Origin: Jannaschia pagri
Lineage (GTDB): Bacteria > Pseudomonadota > Alphaproteobacteria > Rhodobacterales > Rhodobacteraceae
Length of the DNA stretch: 64,000 nt
Reading direction: 5' to 3'
Assembly: GCF_019655435.1 (NCBI RefSeq)
Contig: NZ_BPFH01000001.1
Location: forward strand, 248,001 to 312,000
A program made the translations under genes and the position numbers. The notes under the pieces were generated by a model that saw only the letters and a program-made list of their open reading frames with translations, was not told the DNA's origin and did no database searches. The number at the start of each line of letters is the position of its first letter. Position 1 is the first letter of the stretch. Shown one piece after another: positions 44,682 to 53,894 of this stretch.

Positions 44682-45613
44682 GCGGCGTTTCCCCCATCGG
44701 CCACCGGCCTGGTGACCTTAGACGTTACCTCGCCCCCGTGTTGCGCCAGGAGTCGATCCAATTCCCTATGACGTTTAGACACCTGCCATCCGGCCTCCGC
44801 AAGGGTGTCCCCAAGCAATTCCGTAACGGCAACCGACCGGTGTTTGCCCCCGGTACACCCTAAACCGATCGTCAGATGGGTCCTGCCCTCCTCCTGATAG
44901 GCTGGCAGGGTAAACTGGACGAGATCCGTAAGCCTTCGGAAAAAGCCATCAAACCGCGGGTCGGCAAGGACATGGTCCCGGACATCGGGGTCTTTCCCGG
45001 TGCGGGCACGCAGTTCGGGAACCCAATGGGGATTTGCCAAGAACCGAAGGTCAAACACCAGGTCCAGCCCACGGGGCAGGCCGCGTTTGTAGCTAAAGGA
45101 CTGCACCGAGATCGCGAGGGCTGCGTCGGTATCAAACCAGCGCAGGACTTCGGCCTTCAGGTCATGAACCGTCAACGTGGTGGTGTCGATAATCACATCG
45201 GCCTGATCCGCCAGGTCGGAAACCAACTCTAACTCACGCTGAACCCCGATCTCCGTATCCTCATGCGGGGCCAGAGGGTGGCGGCGGCGGGTTTCCGAAA
45301 AGCGCGCAATCAGCGTGTCCGCCGCGCAATCCAGATAGAGCATCCGCGCGTTAACGGACGGATCCGCGCGCAAGGCCTGTAACCGTGACATGAGGGCCGC
45401 CACGCTGAAATCACGGTTTCTCACGTCCAACCCAAGCGCCAAGGGGCGCGGATCATGCTGGGCCGTCGCCAGAAGACGCGTGAGCATCGAGAGCGGCAGA
45501 TTATCAATGACTTCATAGCCAGCGTCTTCCAGAACACGGATTGCCGTCGTGCGCCCGGCCCCCGAAGGGCCCGTAACAAGCAAGACATCAAGGGGATCGT
45601 GCACGTCGGTCAT
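44678..45613 (-). CDS. rapZ: RapZ-type nucleotide-binding regulator
   Basis: The 311-residue protein has the RapZ (YvcJ) fold: N-terminal P-loop-like VTGPSGAGRTTAI, YEVIDNLPLSML, FSYKRGLPRGLDLVFD and C-terminal TIGLGCTGGKHRSV. In enterics RapZ targets a small RNA to RNase E; in alphaproteobacteria its role is less clear but it always sits with the PTS genes. The P-loop has Arg in place of the usual Lys (GxxGAGR). It lies 170 bp downstream of hprK, with its own possible promoter there. Confidence 0.94.
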   Translation of the reverse strand: MTDVHDPLDVLLVTGPSGAGRTTAIRVLEDAGYEVIDNLPLSMLTRLLATAQHDPRPLALGLDVRNRDFSVAALMSRLQALRADPSVNARMLYLDCAADTLIARFSETRRRHPLAPHEDTEIGVQRELELVSDLADQADVIIDTTTLTVHDLKAEVLRWFDTDAALAISVQSFSYKRGLPRGLDLVFDLRFLANPHWVPELRARTGKDPDVRDHVLADPRFDGFFRRLTDLVQFTLPAYQEEGRTHLTIGLGCTGGKHRSVAVTELLGDTLAEAGWQVSKRHRELDRLLAQHGGEVTSKVTRPVADGGNAA

Positions 45614-45783
45614 CGTCCCAACCCTATGGAAATCGCGGTATGGGTAGATCTAGGTGGCGCGCCCGAGATTTGTAACCGGTGTCACATCGCCGCGAGGTCA
45701 CGGGTCACGAGCTGTGGCAGTGCCGCCAGAGTATCGGGGCAAGTTGCGCCGCCATGGGGACCGGCTGATAGTCCTCTTCGTCG

Positions 45784-46257
45784 TCAGGTCTGCGGCAGGC
45801 CCGCTCTAACCCATAGGAATAGCTTCGCAGCCAAGTCGGGGCTGTAAGGATGCCGCAGCAGCGGGATTGCTTGGTCGAAAACGGTCACTGTCTCCTCGGG
45901 CGGCAGCCGTCCGAGCGATGCCTCTAGGGACAGAATACAGGACAGGGGCGTTGGTCCACACAAGGACACGGGGACAAGCCCCATACCCCTCAATTCCAAC
46001 TTGGCGATGGCGGTCGGCGGTGCAGCCATGCGCACATGCCCCTCTTCGCGCTGCAACAGGAGCCGGTCATCACAGATCAAGCCCGCACCGTGGACGATCA
46101 ATTGGGCGGCCAGGCTGCTCTTACCGGCGCCCGAGGGCCCCACGATCAGAACCCCCTTTCCCGCCAAGCTCACAGCCGTCCCATGGACAGACAGGCCTCC
46201 GGTGGTCAGGGTGACAGGGCTTATCCCCTGAGGCCAGCCGTCAGACAGGGAGACCAA
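45784..46257 (-). CDS. hprK: HPr kinase/phosphorylase, short alphaproteobacterial form
   Basis: The 157-residue protein is the C-terminal catalytic half of HprK only (about 310 aa in Gram-positives). It has the P-loop GPSGAGKSSLAA and LICDDRLLL; the N-terminal domain is absent, as usual in alphaproteobacteria. It phosphorylates HPr at the serine. It overlaps the end of chvG by 17 bp, so it depends on the ChvGI transcript. Confidence 0.94.
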   Translation of the reverse strand: MVSLSDGWPQGISPVTLTTGGLSVHGTAVSLAGKGVLIVGPSGAGKSSLAAQLIVHGAGLICDDRLLLQREEGHVRMAAPPTAIAKLELRGMGLVPVSLCGPTPLSCILSLEASLGRLPPEETVTVFDQAIPLLRHPYSPDLAAKLFLWVRAGLPQT

Positions 46258-47977
46258 CCACGAAGCGGGCGCCCAAAGGCTCGGACGTCAAGTCCGCGTC
46301 TGTGGGACGGATGTTCTCGGCCCAGATAACGCCGCCATGGGCCTCTACGATCTGTTTTGAGATCGCGAGACCTAGGCCAGAGTGATTGCCAAACTGCTTC
46401 ACGGGGCGTTCCGAATAGAACCGGTTGAAGACCTTGGTGAGGGCAGCCTCGGGGATGCCGGGACCCGTATCCTCGACGACGACCAGCACCCGATTATCCC
46501 TACGCCGAAGCCAAACGCGCACGGCGTCGCCTTCTTCGCAGAAGGACAGCGCGTTGGTCACCAGGTTGACGAACACCTGGGCCAAGCGTGCCTCCAGCCC
46601 CATGATGACGATGGGTTCCTTCGGCAGGTCCGTGATGAAATCAATATCGTCAAGCTCCGCCTCTTGGCCGTGATACTGGGTCAGGTTGGAGATCATCTTG
46701 ACAAGGTCAAACGGCTCCTCTTCTTCCTTCACCAACTCACTGTCGAGCCGCGAAGCGTTCGAAATGTCGGACACCAAACGGTCCAAGCGCCGCACATCGT
46801 GTTCGATCACTTCCAGCAGGCGACCGCGCTGATCGTCTGTTTTGGCAACGCGCAACGTCCCCACCGCCGAGCGAAGCGACGCCAGCGGGTTCTTGATTTC
46901 ATGGGCGACATCGGCCGCGAACTGTTCGTTTGAGTCGATCCGGTCGTAGAGCGCAGCCACCATCCCGCGCAGCGCACCGGACAGGCGCCCAATCTCGTCT
47001 GGGCGCGCGGTCAGGTCGGGAATGCGGACCCGCTGGGGCGACATCTTACGGGCATGTTTGTCGCGACCGAGTTCCGCCGCGGCGGACAAATCGGACAGCG
47101 GGTTGGCGATTGTCGAAGCAAGAACCAAACTGAGACCTATGGAGACCAGAAGCGCGATGACGAACATCTGCAACAATTGCTCGCGCTCGGCCCGGACGAG
47201 CGCATCAATCTCTCCGGCACGGGTCGTTACCGCAATCGTGCCGACCTGACCGCCCCCGGCGGAAACAGGCGTGACGACGGTGTAGAGCTGTCCAGCCTCG
47301 CCCAAGTAACCTCGGATTTGCGTCTCACCCGGAGCAGAGGTGCGCACCAAGTCCTCCGCCACGCGCAGCGGTTTCGGAGCCGGACCTGTGTCGGGCGTGA
47401 AGAGCGCGGACGTCGTCTCCCAGATGGAGTTGAGCACGCTGGTGATGATCGTCGTCTGCTGCGTGGGATCGTTGAGCCCCCTGACGGGCACCGTCTCATT
47501 GGACCCGGTGGCCTGGGCGATCAACGTTCCGTTGGTGTCAAAGACATGCACCTCAACACCCGCGGGGAGGTCCGTCGCGGCCAGCAAGGCAGGGACGTCG
47601 ATCCCGTCCCCTGCCGCGAAACTGACGGGCGCCGCCGTAGGGAGGGACGCCTCAAGGACGTCGGAGATCAGCAGGGCTTCGGTCACCAGACCTTGTTCGC
47701 GCTGCACCACCAAGCTGTCGCGAGACGGGTTGAGGAACAGCACCCCGGCGACCAACAAAAGGATCGCGAGGAGGTTGAACAGAATGATCTTCCGCGCCAG
47801 CGGCGAGCGGTCCAGTGAAAACAGACCGCGCCGTTCCCTGGCGCTGGCAAGTTCCGCTTCGGTGCCTTCGGGACGATCCCAATCCTCGCCCAGGACGACT
47901 TCTCCGTCCTCCTGGGGTTGGCCGCGGCCGCGTTTCTGCGGCTCTGGCATCACATCCATCTCGGTTGCCGAAGCCAT
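46241..47977 (-). CDS. chvG: sensor histidine kinase ChvG
   Basis: The 578-residue inner-membrane sensor has a cytoplasmic N-terminal extension of about 60 residues, TM1 (about 63-82), a periplasmic stimulus-sensing domain (about 85-265), TM2 (about 270-290), HAMP, the H-box DVAHEIKNPLASL with His359, and a HATPase domain (NLVTNA, DTGPGIP, GLGLAIS). In Agrobacterium and Sinorhizobium (ChvG/ExoS) it responds to acid and envelope conditions through the periplasmic repressor ExoR. GAGG lies 5-8 nt before the chosen ATG. Ten bases separate it from chvI. Confidence 0.95.
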   Translation of the reverse strand: MASATEMDVMPEPQKRGRGQPQEDGEVVLGEDWDRPEGTEAELASARERRGLFSLDRSPLARKIILFNLLAILLLVAGVLFLNPSRDSLVVQREQGLVTEALLISDVLEASLPTAAPVSFAAGDGIDVPALLAATDLPAGVEVHVFDTNGTLIAQATGSNETVPVRGLNDPTQQTTIITSVLNSIWETTSALFTPDTGPAPKPLRVAEDLVRTSAPGETQIRGYLGEAGQLYTVVTPVSAGGGQVGTIAVTTRAGEIDALVRAEREQLLQMFVIALLVSIGLSLVLASTIANPLSDLSAAAELGRDKHARKMSPQRVRIPDLTARPDEIGRLSGALRGMVAALYDRIDSNEQFAADVAHEIKNPLASLRSAVGTLRVAKTDDQRGRLLEVIEHDVRRLDRLVSDISNASRLDSELVKEEEEPFDLVKMISNLTQYHGQEAELDDIDFITDLPKEPIVIMGLEARLAQVFVNLVTNALSFCEEGDAVRVWLRRRDNRVLVVVEDTGPGIPEAALTKVFNRFYSERPVKQFGNHSGLGLAISKQIVEAHGGVIWAENIRPTDADLTSEPLGARFVVGLPV

Positions 47978-47986
47978 GGCCTCAGC

Positions 47987-48688
47987 CTATTCCTCGTTAT
48001 AGCGGTAGCCAATACCGTAGAGAGTCTCAATCGCCGAAAATTCCGGGTCAGCGGAGCGCATTTTCTTGCGAAGGCGCTTGATGTGGCTGTCGATAGTCCG
48101 GTCATCCACATAGACTTGGTCGTCATAGGCCACGTCCATCAGCTGGTCGCGGGACTTCACGAAACCGGGGCGCTGCGCGAGGGCTTGGAGCAGAAGGAAC
48201 TCGGTGACGGTCAAGGTCACGTCACGTCCCTTCCACTTCACCGCGTGGCGCAGGGGGTCCATGCTCAACTCGCCCCGTTGCATGACCTGAGTCTCTTCCG
48301 GCGCCTCGGTTTCATCAGAGGCAATGGCCTCCTGCCGGCGCAAGATTGCGCGGATGCGCTCGACCAAAAGTCGCTGGCTGAAGGGTTTACGGACGTAGTC
48401 GTCCGCGCCCATGCGAAGGCCAAGTACCTCGTCGATCTCATCATCCTTAGACGTCAGGAAGATCACCGGGACCGACGACTTCTGGCGCAGACGCTGCAAC
48501 AGATCCATGCCGTCCATACGCGGCATCTTAATGTCGGACACGCAAAGGTCCGGCAGCTCTCGGCTGAACGCATCGAGAGCGGACTGTCCATCATTATAGG
48601 TTTTCACATCGAAGCCCTCCGCTTCGAGTGTCATGGAAACGGACGTCAGGATATTCCTGTCGTCGTCGACGAGCGCGATACGCGACAT
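47987..48688 (-). CDS. chvI: response regulator ChvI
   Basis: The 233-residue OmpR-type regulator has the receiver phospho-acceptor Asp52 ([11 protein letters not shown]) and a C-terminal winged helix with the [17 protein letters not shown] recognition region. The ATG at 48688 was chosen over the one two codons upstream because GAGG is then at proper spacing (7 nt). It is the first gene of the chvI-chvG-hprK-rapZ-EIIA-HPr-acyltransferase operon and is divergent from pckA, which is the arrangement in Rhizobiales and Rhodobacterales. Confidence 0.95.
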   Translation of the reverse strand: MSRIALVDDDRNILTSVSMTLEAEGFDVKTYNDGQSALDAFSRELPDLCVSDIKMPRMDGMDLLQRLRQKSSVPVIFLTSKDDEIDEVLGLRMGADDYVRKPFSQRLLVERIRAILRRQEAIASDETEAPEETQVMQRGELSMDPLRHAVKWKGRDVTLTVTEFLLLQALAQRPGFVKSRDQLMDVAYDDQVYVDDRTIDSHIKRLRKKMRSADPEFSAIETLYGIGYRYNEE

Positions 48689-49014
48689 GTGCATGTCCTC
48701 GTGGTTGCCTGTGTACTGCCGTTTGTTTTCCTCCGACTGTCCGAAAATTCCCGACAGAATCAACTGAAAACGCGAATCAGGTGATTCGCACGCAGAACTG
48801 TGGCCCCGTTGCCATTAAGGCGGCGTAAAGGCAGTGGTCCGAAAAAGATGAGGCGCCCGGAATCCGCGCCCAGATGATAACGCAAACAAAACGAGATGGT
48901 TGCGCTAACGTACCCTAAACCAAACACGACCGTGGTGGTAGGCTCCTGCAATCACGGCGCGGTCAGCGGCGTGACGCCATTTACAGACGGACATGTCCTG
49001 ACAGGAGCCCGATT
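48689..49014. promoter_or_regulatory. 326-bp divergent chvI/pckA control region with dyad
   Basis: No gene. A perfect dyad GCGAATCA-GG-TGATTCGC at 48772-48789 lies 83 bp upstream of chvI, and an imperfect one CTGTC...GACAG at 48737-48757. AGGAG at 49003-49007 serves pckA. Either dyad could be a ChvI or metabolic-regulator site; no promoter was clear enough to call. Confidence 0.5.
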
Positions 49015-50613
49015 ATGACCAACCTGCGCGTGAATCCCGAGCAGACGCTCGAAGCCCAAGGCATCACGGGTCTGGGTCGTGTCTATTACAACCTGCTCGA
49101 ACCGGCGATCATCCAGGAAGCCTTGACCCGCGAAGAAGGCACGCTGGGCAAAGGCGGCGCGTTCCTTGTTACCACCGGCAAGTTCACGGGCCGCTCGCCC
49201 AAGGATAAGCACGTTGTCCGTTCGGCCAGCACCGAGGGTACCATCTGGTGGGACAACAACGCTCCGATGGAGCCAGGCGCCTATGACGTGCTCAAGGCCG
49301 ACATGTTGGAGCACATGAAAGGTCGCGATTACTTCGTGCAGGACCTCTTCGGGGGTGCAGATCCCGTCTACCGCCTGGACGTGCGCGTCGTGACCGAGTT
49401 GGCCTGGCACTCGCTCTTCATTCGTCACATGCTGCGCCGTCCTGACGCGTCGGAACTGGCCAGCTTCGTGCCTGAGTACACCGTCATCAACTGCCCCTCG
49501 TTCAAAGCCGACCCCGACAAACACGGCTGCCGGTCAGACGTGGTCATTGCCATGAACATGGACGCCAAGGAAATCCTGATCGCGGGCACCGAATACGCAG
49601 GCGAGAACAAGAAATCCGTGTTCACCCTGCTGAACTACATGCTGCCGGAAAAGGGCGTCATGCCGATGCACTGCTCGGCCAACCACGCCGACGGCAACCC
49701 CACCGACGCCGCCGTGTTCTTCGGCCTGTCCGGCACTGGCAAGACCACCCTTTCGGCTGATCCCAACCGCGTTCTGATCGGCGACGACGAACATGGCTGG
49801 TCCGATCGCGGCACCTTCAACTTCGAAGGGGGCTGCTACGCCAAAACGATCAACCTCAGCCGTGAGGCGGAGCCGGAGATCTACGACACCACGACCAAGT
49901 TCGGCACTGTGATCGAAAACATGGTCTTCGATCCCGACACACTGGAGTTGGACTTCGACGACGACAGCATCACCGCCAACATGCGCTGTGCCTACCCGCT
50001 GGAGTATATCTCCAACGCGTCGGAAAGCGCCCTGGGCGGCCACCCGAAGAACGTCGTGATGCTGACCTGCGATGCCTTCGGCGTGCTGCCCCCCATCGCG
50101 CGTCTGACGCCTGCCCAGGCTATGTACCACTTCCTGTCGGGCTTCACCTCCAAGGTCGCTGGCACCGAGCGTGGCGTGACCGAGCCGGAGCCCACCTTCT
50201 CCACCTGCTTTGGCGCCCCCTTCATGCCCCGCCGCCCCGAGGTTTATGGCAAGCTACTGCAAGCCAAGATTGCTCAGCATGGTTCCGACTGCTGGCTGGT
50301 GAACACTGGTTGGACCGGCGGCGCCTATGGCACCGGCTCCCGGATGCCGATCAAGGCCACGCGCGCCCTGCTGACCGCTGCCCTGAACGGCTCCCTGTCG
50401 GCGGGCGAGTTCCGCAAGGATCCCAACTTCGGCTTCGACGTGCCCGTCGCTTGCGAAGGTGTGGACGACGGCCTGCTGGATCCGCGCAGCACCTGGGCGG
50501 ATAAGGCCGCATACGACGCCCAAGCGCAAAAGCTGGTGGACATGTTCTCCGACAACTTCGCACAATACGTCGAACACATCGACGAGGACGTGCGGGCTTG
50601 CGCTATCGGCTAA
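49015..50613 (+). CDS. pckA: phosphoenolpyruvate carboxykinase (ATP)
   Basis: The 532-residue enzyme converts oxaloacetate and ATP to PEP and CO2, the first step of gluconeogenesis. It has the kinase-1a P-loop [11 protein letters not shown] (about 237-247), [17 protein letters not shown] and [14 protein letters not shown] good AGGAG site precedes the ATG by 7 nt. It is divergent from chvI. The 3' end overlaps the next gene by 16 nt. Confidence 0.98.
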   Translation: MTNLRVNPEQTLEAQGITGLGRVYYNLLEPAIIQEALTREEGTLGKGGAFLVTTGKFTGRSPKDKHVVRSASTEGTIWWDNNAPMEPGAYDVLKADMLEHMKGRDYFVQDLFGGADPVYRLDVRVVTELAWHSLFIRHMLRRPDASELASFVPEYTVINCPSFKADPDKHGCRSDVVIAMNMDAKEILIAGTEYAGENKKSVFTLLNYMLPEKGVMPMHCSANHADGNPTDAAVFFGLSGTGKTTLSADPNRVLIGDDEHGWSDRGTFNFEGGCYAKTINLSREAEPEIYDTTTKFGTVIENMVFDPDTLELDFDDDSITANMRCAYPLEYISNASESALGGHPKNVVMLTCDAFGVLPPIARLTPAQAMYHFLSGFTSKVAGTERGVTEPEPTFSTCFGAPFMPRRPEVYGKLLQAKIAQHGSDCWLVNTGWTGGAYGTGSRMPIKATRALLTAALNGSLSAGEFRKDPNFGFDVPVACEGVDDGLLDPRSTWADKAAYDAQAQKLVDMFSDNFAQYVEHIDEDVRACAIG

Positions 50614-51119
50614 CTTCTATCCTGACACTCGGCCTTGCCCTCTGGGGCGAGGCCTCCTCGGCTCAGGTCCGCCTGCTAGAGACGGGTATCCTTTGCCCTC
50701 GCATCTCCTCGGGCGAATTGATCGAGGCTCCCGGTACCGAAGCAGGCGTTATTCGCCGGATTGATCAAGGCCTCGGCTTTGACCTGCCGGGCCGCACAGT
50801 TCCAATAATGGACAATCTGGGGTTTGGGTTCCGCATCGCGCTGAAAGACGGCGCCTCGGCCCAAGACGTCACTATCGTTGTCACGCATCCTCCGATGGGG
50901 GCCGCGCAAGTGACCCGCCAGGAATGGGCAGACACCATCTGGCCGGGCGAGACCAACCTCAACCTTTTCACCTTCGAAGAAGACTACGAGAAGGTGCCAG
51001 GGCCTTGGACCTTCTCGGCGGAGATCGACGGCGAGACACTCGTCGAGGTGCCGTTCACGGTGACGGAGGACGGCGGACGCGGTCCTGTCGAGGCGGCCTG
51101 CTTTCGCTTTATGTCCTAA
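50598..51119 (+). CDS. secreted DUF3859-family protein
   Basis: A 173-residue protein with a cleavable-type signal peptide ([19 protein letters not shown]) and a mature beta-rich domain resembling DUF3859. The start appears to be TTG at 50598 inside the end of pckA, with GAGGA at 50584-50588 as ribosome-binding site; no ATG or GTG is available before the signal core in this frame. The coupled start suggests it is made at a low level from the pckA mRNA. Function is unknown; a periplasmic location is expected. Confidence 0.75.
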   Translation: MRYRLTSILTLGLALWGEASSAQVRLLETGILCPRISSGELIEAPGTEAGVIRRIDQGLGFDLPGRTVPIMDNLGFGFRIALKDGASAQDVTIVVTHPPMGAAQVTRQEWADTIWPGETNLNLFTFEEDYEKVPGPWTFSAEIDGETLVEVPFTVTEDGGRGPVEAACFRFMS

Positions 51120-51140
51120 TGACAGCCCACCTAGCCCCCG

Positions 51141-51899
51141 TCATCCCAGCACGCCTTTACGGATCAGATTGATCCCGGCTACGACCAACACGATCAGTGT
51201 GACCTTCTTGAACAGCGCCTGATCCATCCGATCCTGGAGCCGGAATCCCACCGCCATGCCCGCCAAAGCCGCAGGCAAAAGGGCAGCGGAAAAGACCCCA
51301 GTGTCGGCGTTCAAGACACCCGAGCGGAGATGCGCCAAAACCAGAACGACGGACCCTGCACCATAGATTACGCCCTGGACCACCATCTGACGGGCCTTGG
51401 GCGTCTCAATTGCCAACAGGTAAAGCACCGTTGTCGGCCCCCATGTCCCGGCAAGCCCACCCAAAGCGCCAGAGATCAGGCCGATTCCCCACTCCGCAGC
51501 CACGCGCCGGTGCGGCGGGATGGTCAGGCGCACTCCGCTGAGTTGGATCAGCGACAGGCCGACGACCGGTATGCCGAGGATGAAGTAGAACCACTGCCGG
51601 GGGATTAACGTCACCAGCTGCGCGGTCGCGAAGATGGCCACCACAACCACCACCAAGTACCGCCAATGCAGACGCGCCGCATCTTTGGCGGCCGCAGGGC
51701 CTTGGCGCGTAACTTGCCAGCCATTCGTCACCAGAACGGACACCAGAATACCCGCAAGGGCCAACCGCGGGTCCAGGAAACTACTCAGCCCGGAAATCAT
51801 GATGAGCGGCAGCGCAAAACCCACCGAGCCTTTGACCACACCGGCAAAGAAGGCGATACTCACCGCAAGGGCCCAGTCGATGGGTGACAGAACGTCCAT
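51141..51899 (-). CDS. TauE/SafE-family membrane permease
   Basis: The 252-residue protein has seven to eight hydrophobic helices and the family's repeated pattern (FFAGVVKGSVGFALPLIMI near the N-terminus; GLISGALGGLAGTWGPTTVLYLL in the second half). Members export or import sulfite, sulfoacetate and related small anions. The substrate cannot be told from sequence. It is divergent from the methylsuccinyl-CoA dehydrogenase gene, with a 135-bp control gap. Confidence 0.88.
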   Translation of the reverse strand: MDVLSPIDWALAVSIAFFAGVVKGSVGFALPLIMISGLSSFLDPRLALAGILVSVLVTNGWQVTRQGPAAAKDAARLHWRYLVVVVVAIFATAQLVTLIPRQWFYFILGIPVVGLSLIQLSGVRLTIPPHRRVAAEWGIGLISGALGGLAGTWGPTTVLYLLAIETPKARQMVVQGVIYGAGSVVLVLAHLRSGVLNADTGVFSAALLPAALAGMAVGFRLQDRMDQALFKKVTLIVLVVAGINLIRKGVLG

Positions 51900-51944
51900 G
51901 GCCCCCTGCTACGCCTCGGAGCGATCTGGGGCCAGTCAAAGTGA

Positions 51945-51971
51945 CGCGGACATATTATTTTCTTGTCCGCG
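51945..51971. promoter_or_regulatory. candidate operator between tauE-like gene and mcd
   Basis: A perfect 8-bp inverted repeat CGCGGACA / TGTCCGCG separated by an 11-bp AT-rich spacer. Its right arm overlaps the -35 of the proposed mcd promoter, the classic position of a repressor site. Further TGCAA repeats (TGCAACTGCAAA at 51996-52007) flank the expected start point. Confidence 0.5.
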
Positions 51972-51990
51972 CCCCTTTCGGGAATTAAGT
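51963..51990 (+). promoter_or_regulatory. candidate mcd promoter
   Basis: -35 TTGTCC (51963-51968), 16-bp spacer, -10 TTAAGT (51985-51990), about 45 bp upstream of the start codon. The -10 and spacer equal those of the proposed secE promoter. Confidence 0.5.
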
Positions 51991-52034
51991 TACGCTGCAA
52001 CTGCAAAGACAGACTCGCGAGACAGGAGCCTCCG

Positions 52035-53732
52035 ATGCCCCATGATGGCCAGACAATGCCCGTTGCCGACACCACTGCCGGTGTCCTGCTGCCCGATCTA
52101 CTGACGCTGACTGCTGAGGCCGTCACGGTCGTCGAAGCCCTTACGCAGAAAGCAAAAACGGCCGTTCAAGCGCGCGTGACCAAGGACGGGCGTATCAGCA
52201 ACGGCCTGGTCGAGGCGGAACAGACCGCGACCCATGGCTTTGCCTGGCTGGCCACCTATTCCCAGTCGCTCACGCAGATGCAGAAATGGGCCGAGCGCCT
52301 GACCGCCGATGGTGCCTTCGGCGAAACCGAAGCGCTGATCCATCAGATCGCGTTCGGCGAGTACCTCTGGCAGCTCTACGGTGGCATCCCCATGAGCCAG
52401 ACCGAAATACTTCGCCCGCAAGACATCGGCCTGAGCCAAGACGATCAGCGCGACATGATGACGCCCGCCGTCATGCTGCTGTGCAACCAAGGCAACAGCC
52501 AGGCTGCGCGCCAGCGCCTCGTCGAATTGATGCGCGACCAGACCGCAAACGCCACCTTTGGCACCACCGGTCTGGACGAAGAGCTGGAGATGATCCGCGA
52601 TCAGTTCCGCCGTTGGTCCACGGATCGTGTCGCCCCCCATGCCCACGAATGGCACCTGAAGGATGAGCTTATCCCCATGGAGGTCATCGAAGAGATGTCC
52701 GAAATGGGCGTCTTCGGGCTCACCATCCCCGAGGAATTCGGCGGTTTGGGTATGCCGAAAGCGGCCATGTGCGTCGTCTCCGAGGAACTCTCCCGGAGCT
52801 ACATCGGGGTCGGGTCGCTCGGCACCCGGTCTGAGATCGCGGCGGAGTTGATCCTCTGCGGCGGCACGGATGAGCAAAAGCAGAAGTGGTTGCCGCGCCT
52901 TGCCTCGGGCGAGACCCTTCCGACGGCAGTCTTTACCGAGCCGAACACCGGCTCCGACCTCGGGTCGCTGCGCACGAAAGGCGTCAAGAACGAGGCCGGG
53001 GACTGGATCCTGAACGGCAACAAGACCTGGATCACCCACGCCGCCCGGACGCAGGTGATGACCGTGCTGGCCCGGACCATTCCGGACACGAACGACTATC
53101 GCGGCCTGTCCATGTTCCTGGCCGAGAAGACCCCCGGAACGGACGAGCAGCCCTGGCAGGATCCCGGCATCTCTGGTGGTGAGATCGAGGTGCTCGGCTA
53201 TCGAGGGATGAAGGAATACACCGTCAACTTCGACGACTTCGAAGTGAAGGGTGAAAACCTGCTGGGCGGCGAAGAAGGTCAGGGGTTCAAGCAACTCATG
53301 CAGACCTTCGAAAGCGCCCGGATCCAGACGGCCGCGCGCGCTATTGGTGTGGCCCAAGCCGCCCTGGACGAGGCTCTGGCCTATGCCGAGACGCGCAAAC
53401 AGTTCGGCAAGGCTCTGGTGGAATTCCCCCGTGTTGCCAACAAGTTGGCGATGATGGCCGTGGAGATCATGGTCGCCCGTCAGCTCACGTACTTCTCGGC
53501 GGATGAGAAGGACAACGACCGTCGCTGCGACGTGGAAGCCGGGATGGCCAAGCTGCTCGGGGCCCGTGTTGCCTGGGCCAGCGCCGACAACGGGTTGCAG
53601 ATCCACGGCGGCAACGGCTTCGCGCTGGAATACCCGATCAGCCGGATCCTTTGCGATGCGCGGATCCTCAACATCTTTGAGGGCGCCGCCGAAATTCAGG
53701 CGCAGGTTATCGCACGTCGCCTCCTCGGCTAA
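52035..53732 (+). CDS. mcd: probable (2S)-methylsuccinyl-CoA dehydrogenase
   Basis: A 565-residue acyl-CoA dehydrogenase. An N-terminal helical extension of about 175 residues precedes the normal ACAD core (LDEELEMIRDQFRRW onward; TEPNTGSDLGS; RKQFGKALVEFPRVANKL; GGNGFALEYPISRILCDARI). Such an extension and total length are typical of Mcd of the ethylmalonyl-CoA pathway, in which the enzyme forms mesaconyl-C1-CoA; ordinary short-chain ACADs are about 380 aa. Electrons should go to EtfAB, also in this window. AGGAG at 52024-52028 sets the start. A general long ACAD cannot be fully excluded without alignment. Confidence 0.78.
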   Translation: MPHDGQTMPVADTTAGVLLPDLLTLTAEAVTVVEALTQKAKTAVQARVTKDGRISNGLVEAEQTATHGFAWLATYSQSLTQMQKWAERLTADGAFGETEALIHQIAFGEYLWQLYGGIPMSQTEILRPQDIGLSQDDQRDMMTPAVMLLCNQGNSQAARQRLVELMRDQTANATFGTTGLDEELEMIRDQFRRWSTDRVAPHAHEWHLKDELIPMEVIEEMSEMGVFGLTIPEEFGGLGMPKAAMCVVSEELSRSYIGVGSLGTRSEIAAELILCGGTDEQKQKWLPRLASGETLPTAVFTEPNTGSDLGSLRTKGVKNEAGDWILNGNKTWITHAARTQVMTVLARTIPDTNDYRGLSMFLAEKTPGTDEQPWQDPGISGGEIEVLGYRGMKEYTVNFDDFEVKGENLLGGEEGQGFKQLMQTFESARIQTAARAIGVAQAALDEALAYAETRKQFGKALVEFPRVANKLAMMAVEIMVARQLTYFSADEKDNDRRCDVEAGMAKLLGARVAWASADNGLQIHGGNGFALEYPISRILCDARILNIFEGAAEIQAQVIARRLLG

Positions 53733-53781
53733 GTCTGAGGCGCAAGGTCCGTATTACGGCCTGCACGCCGATCGCTATCGC

Positions 53782-53808
53782 AAGGTCCGCCCATTGGGCG
53801 GGCCTTTT
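53782..53808 (+). terminator. rho-independent terminator after mcd
   Basis: An 11-bp stem AAGGTCCGCCC / GGGCGGGCCTT (one G-T pair) with a 3-nt loop and TTTT tail, 49 bp after the mcd stop. Confidence 0.85.
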
Positions 53809-53894
53809 GCATTTGGGGCCGGACGAGGGCGCAAACAGAGGTATGATGCATCGGTGACATGGGGGTGATCCCGGTCCGCCCACCGGAGAAACCC

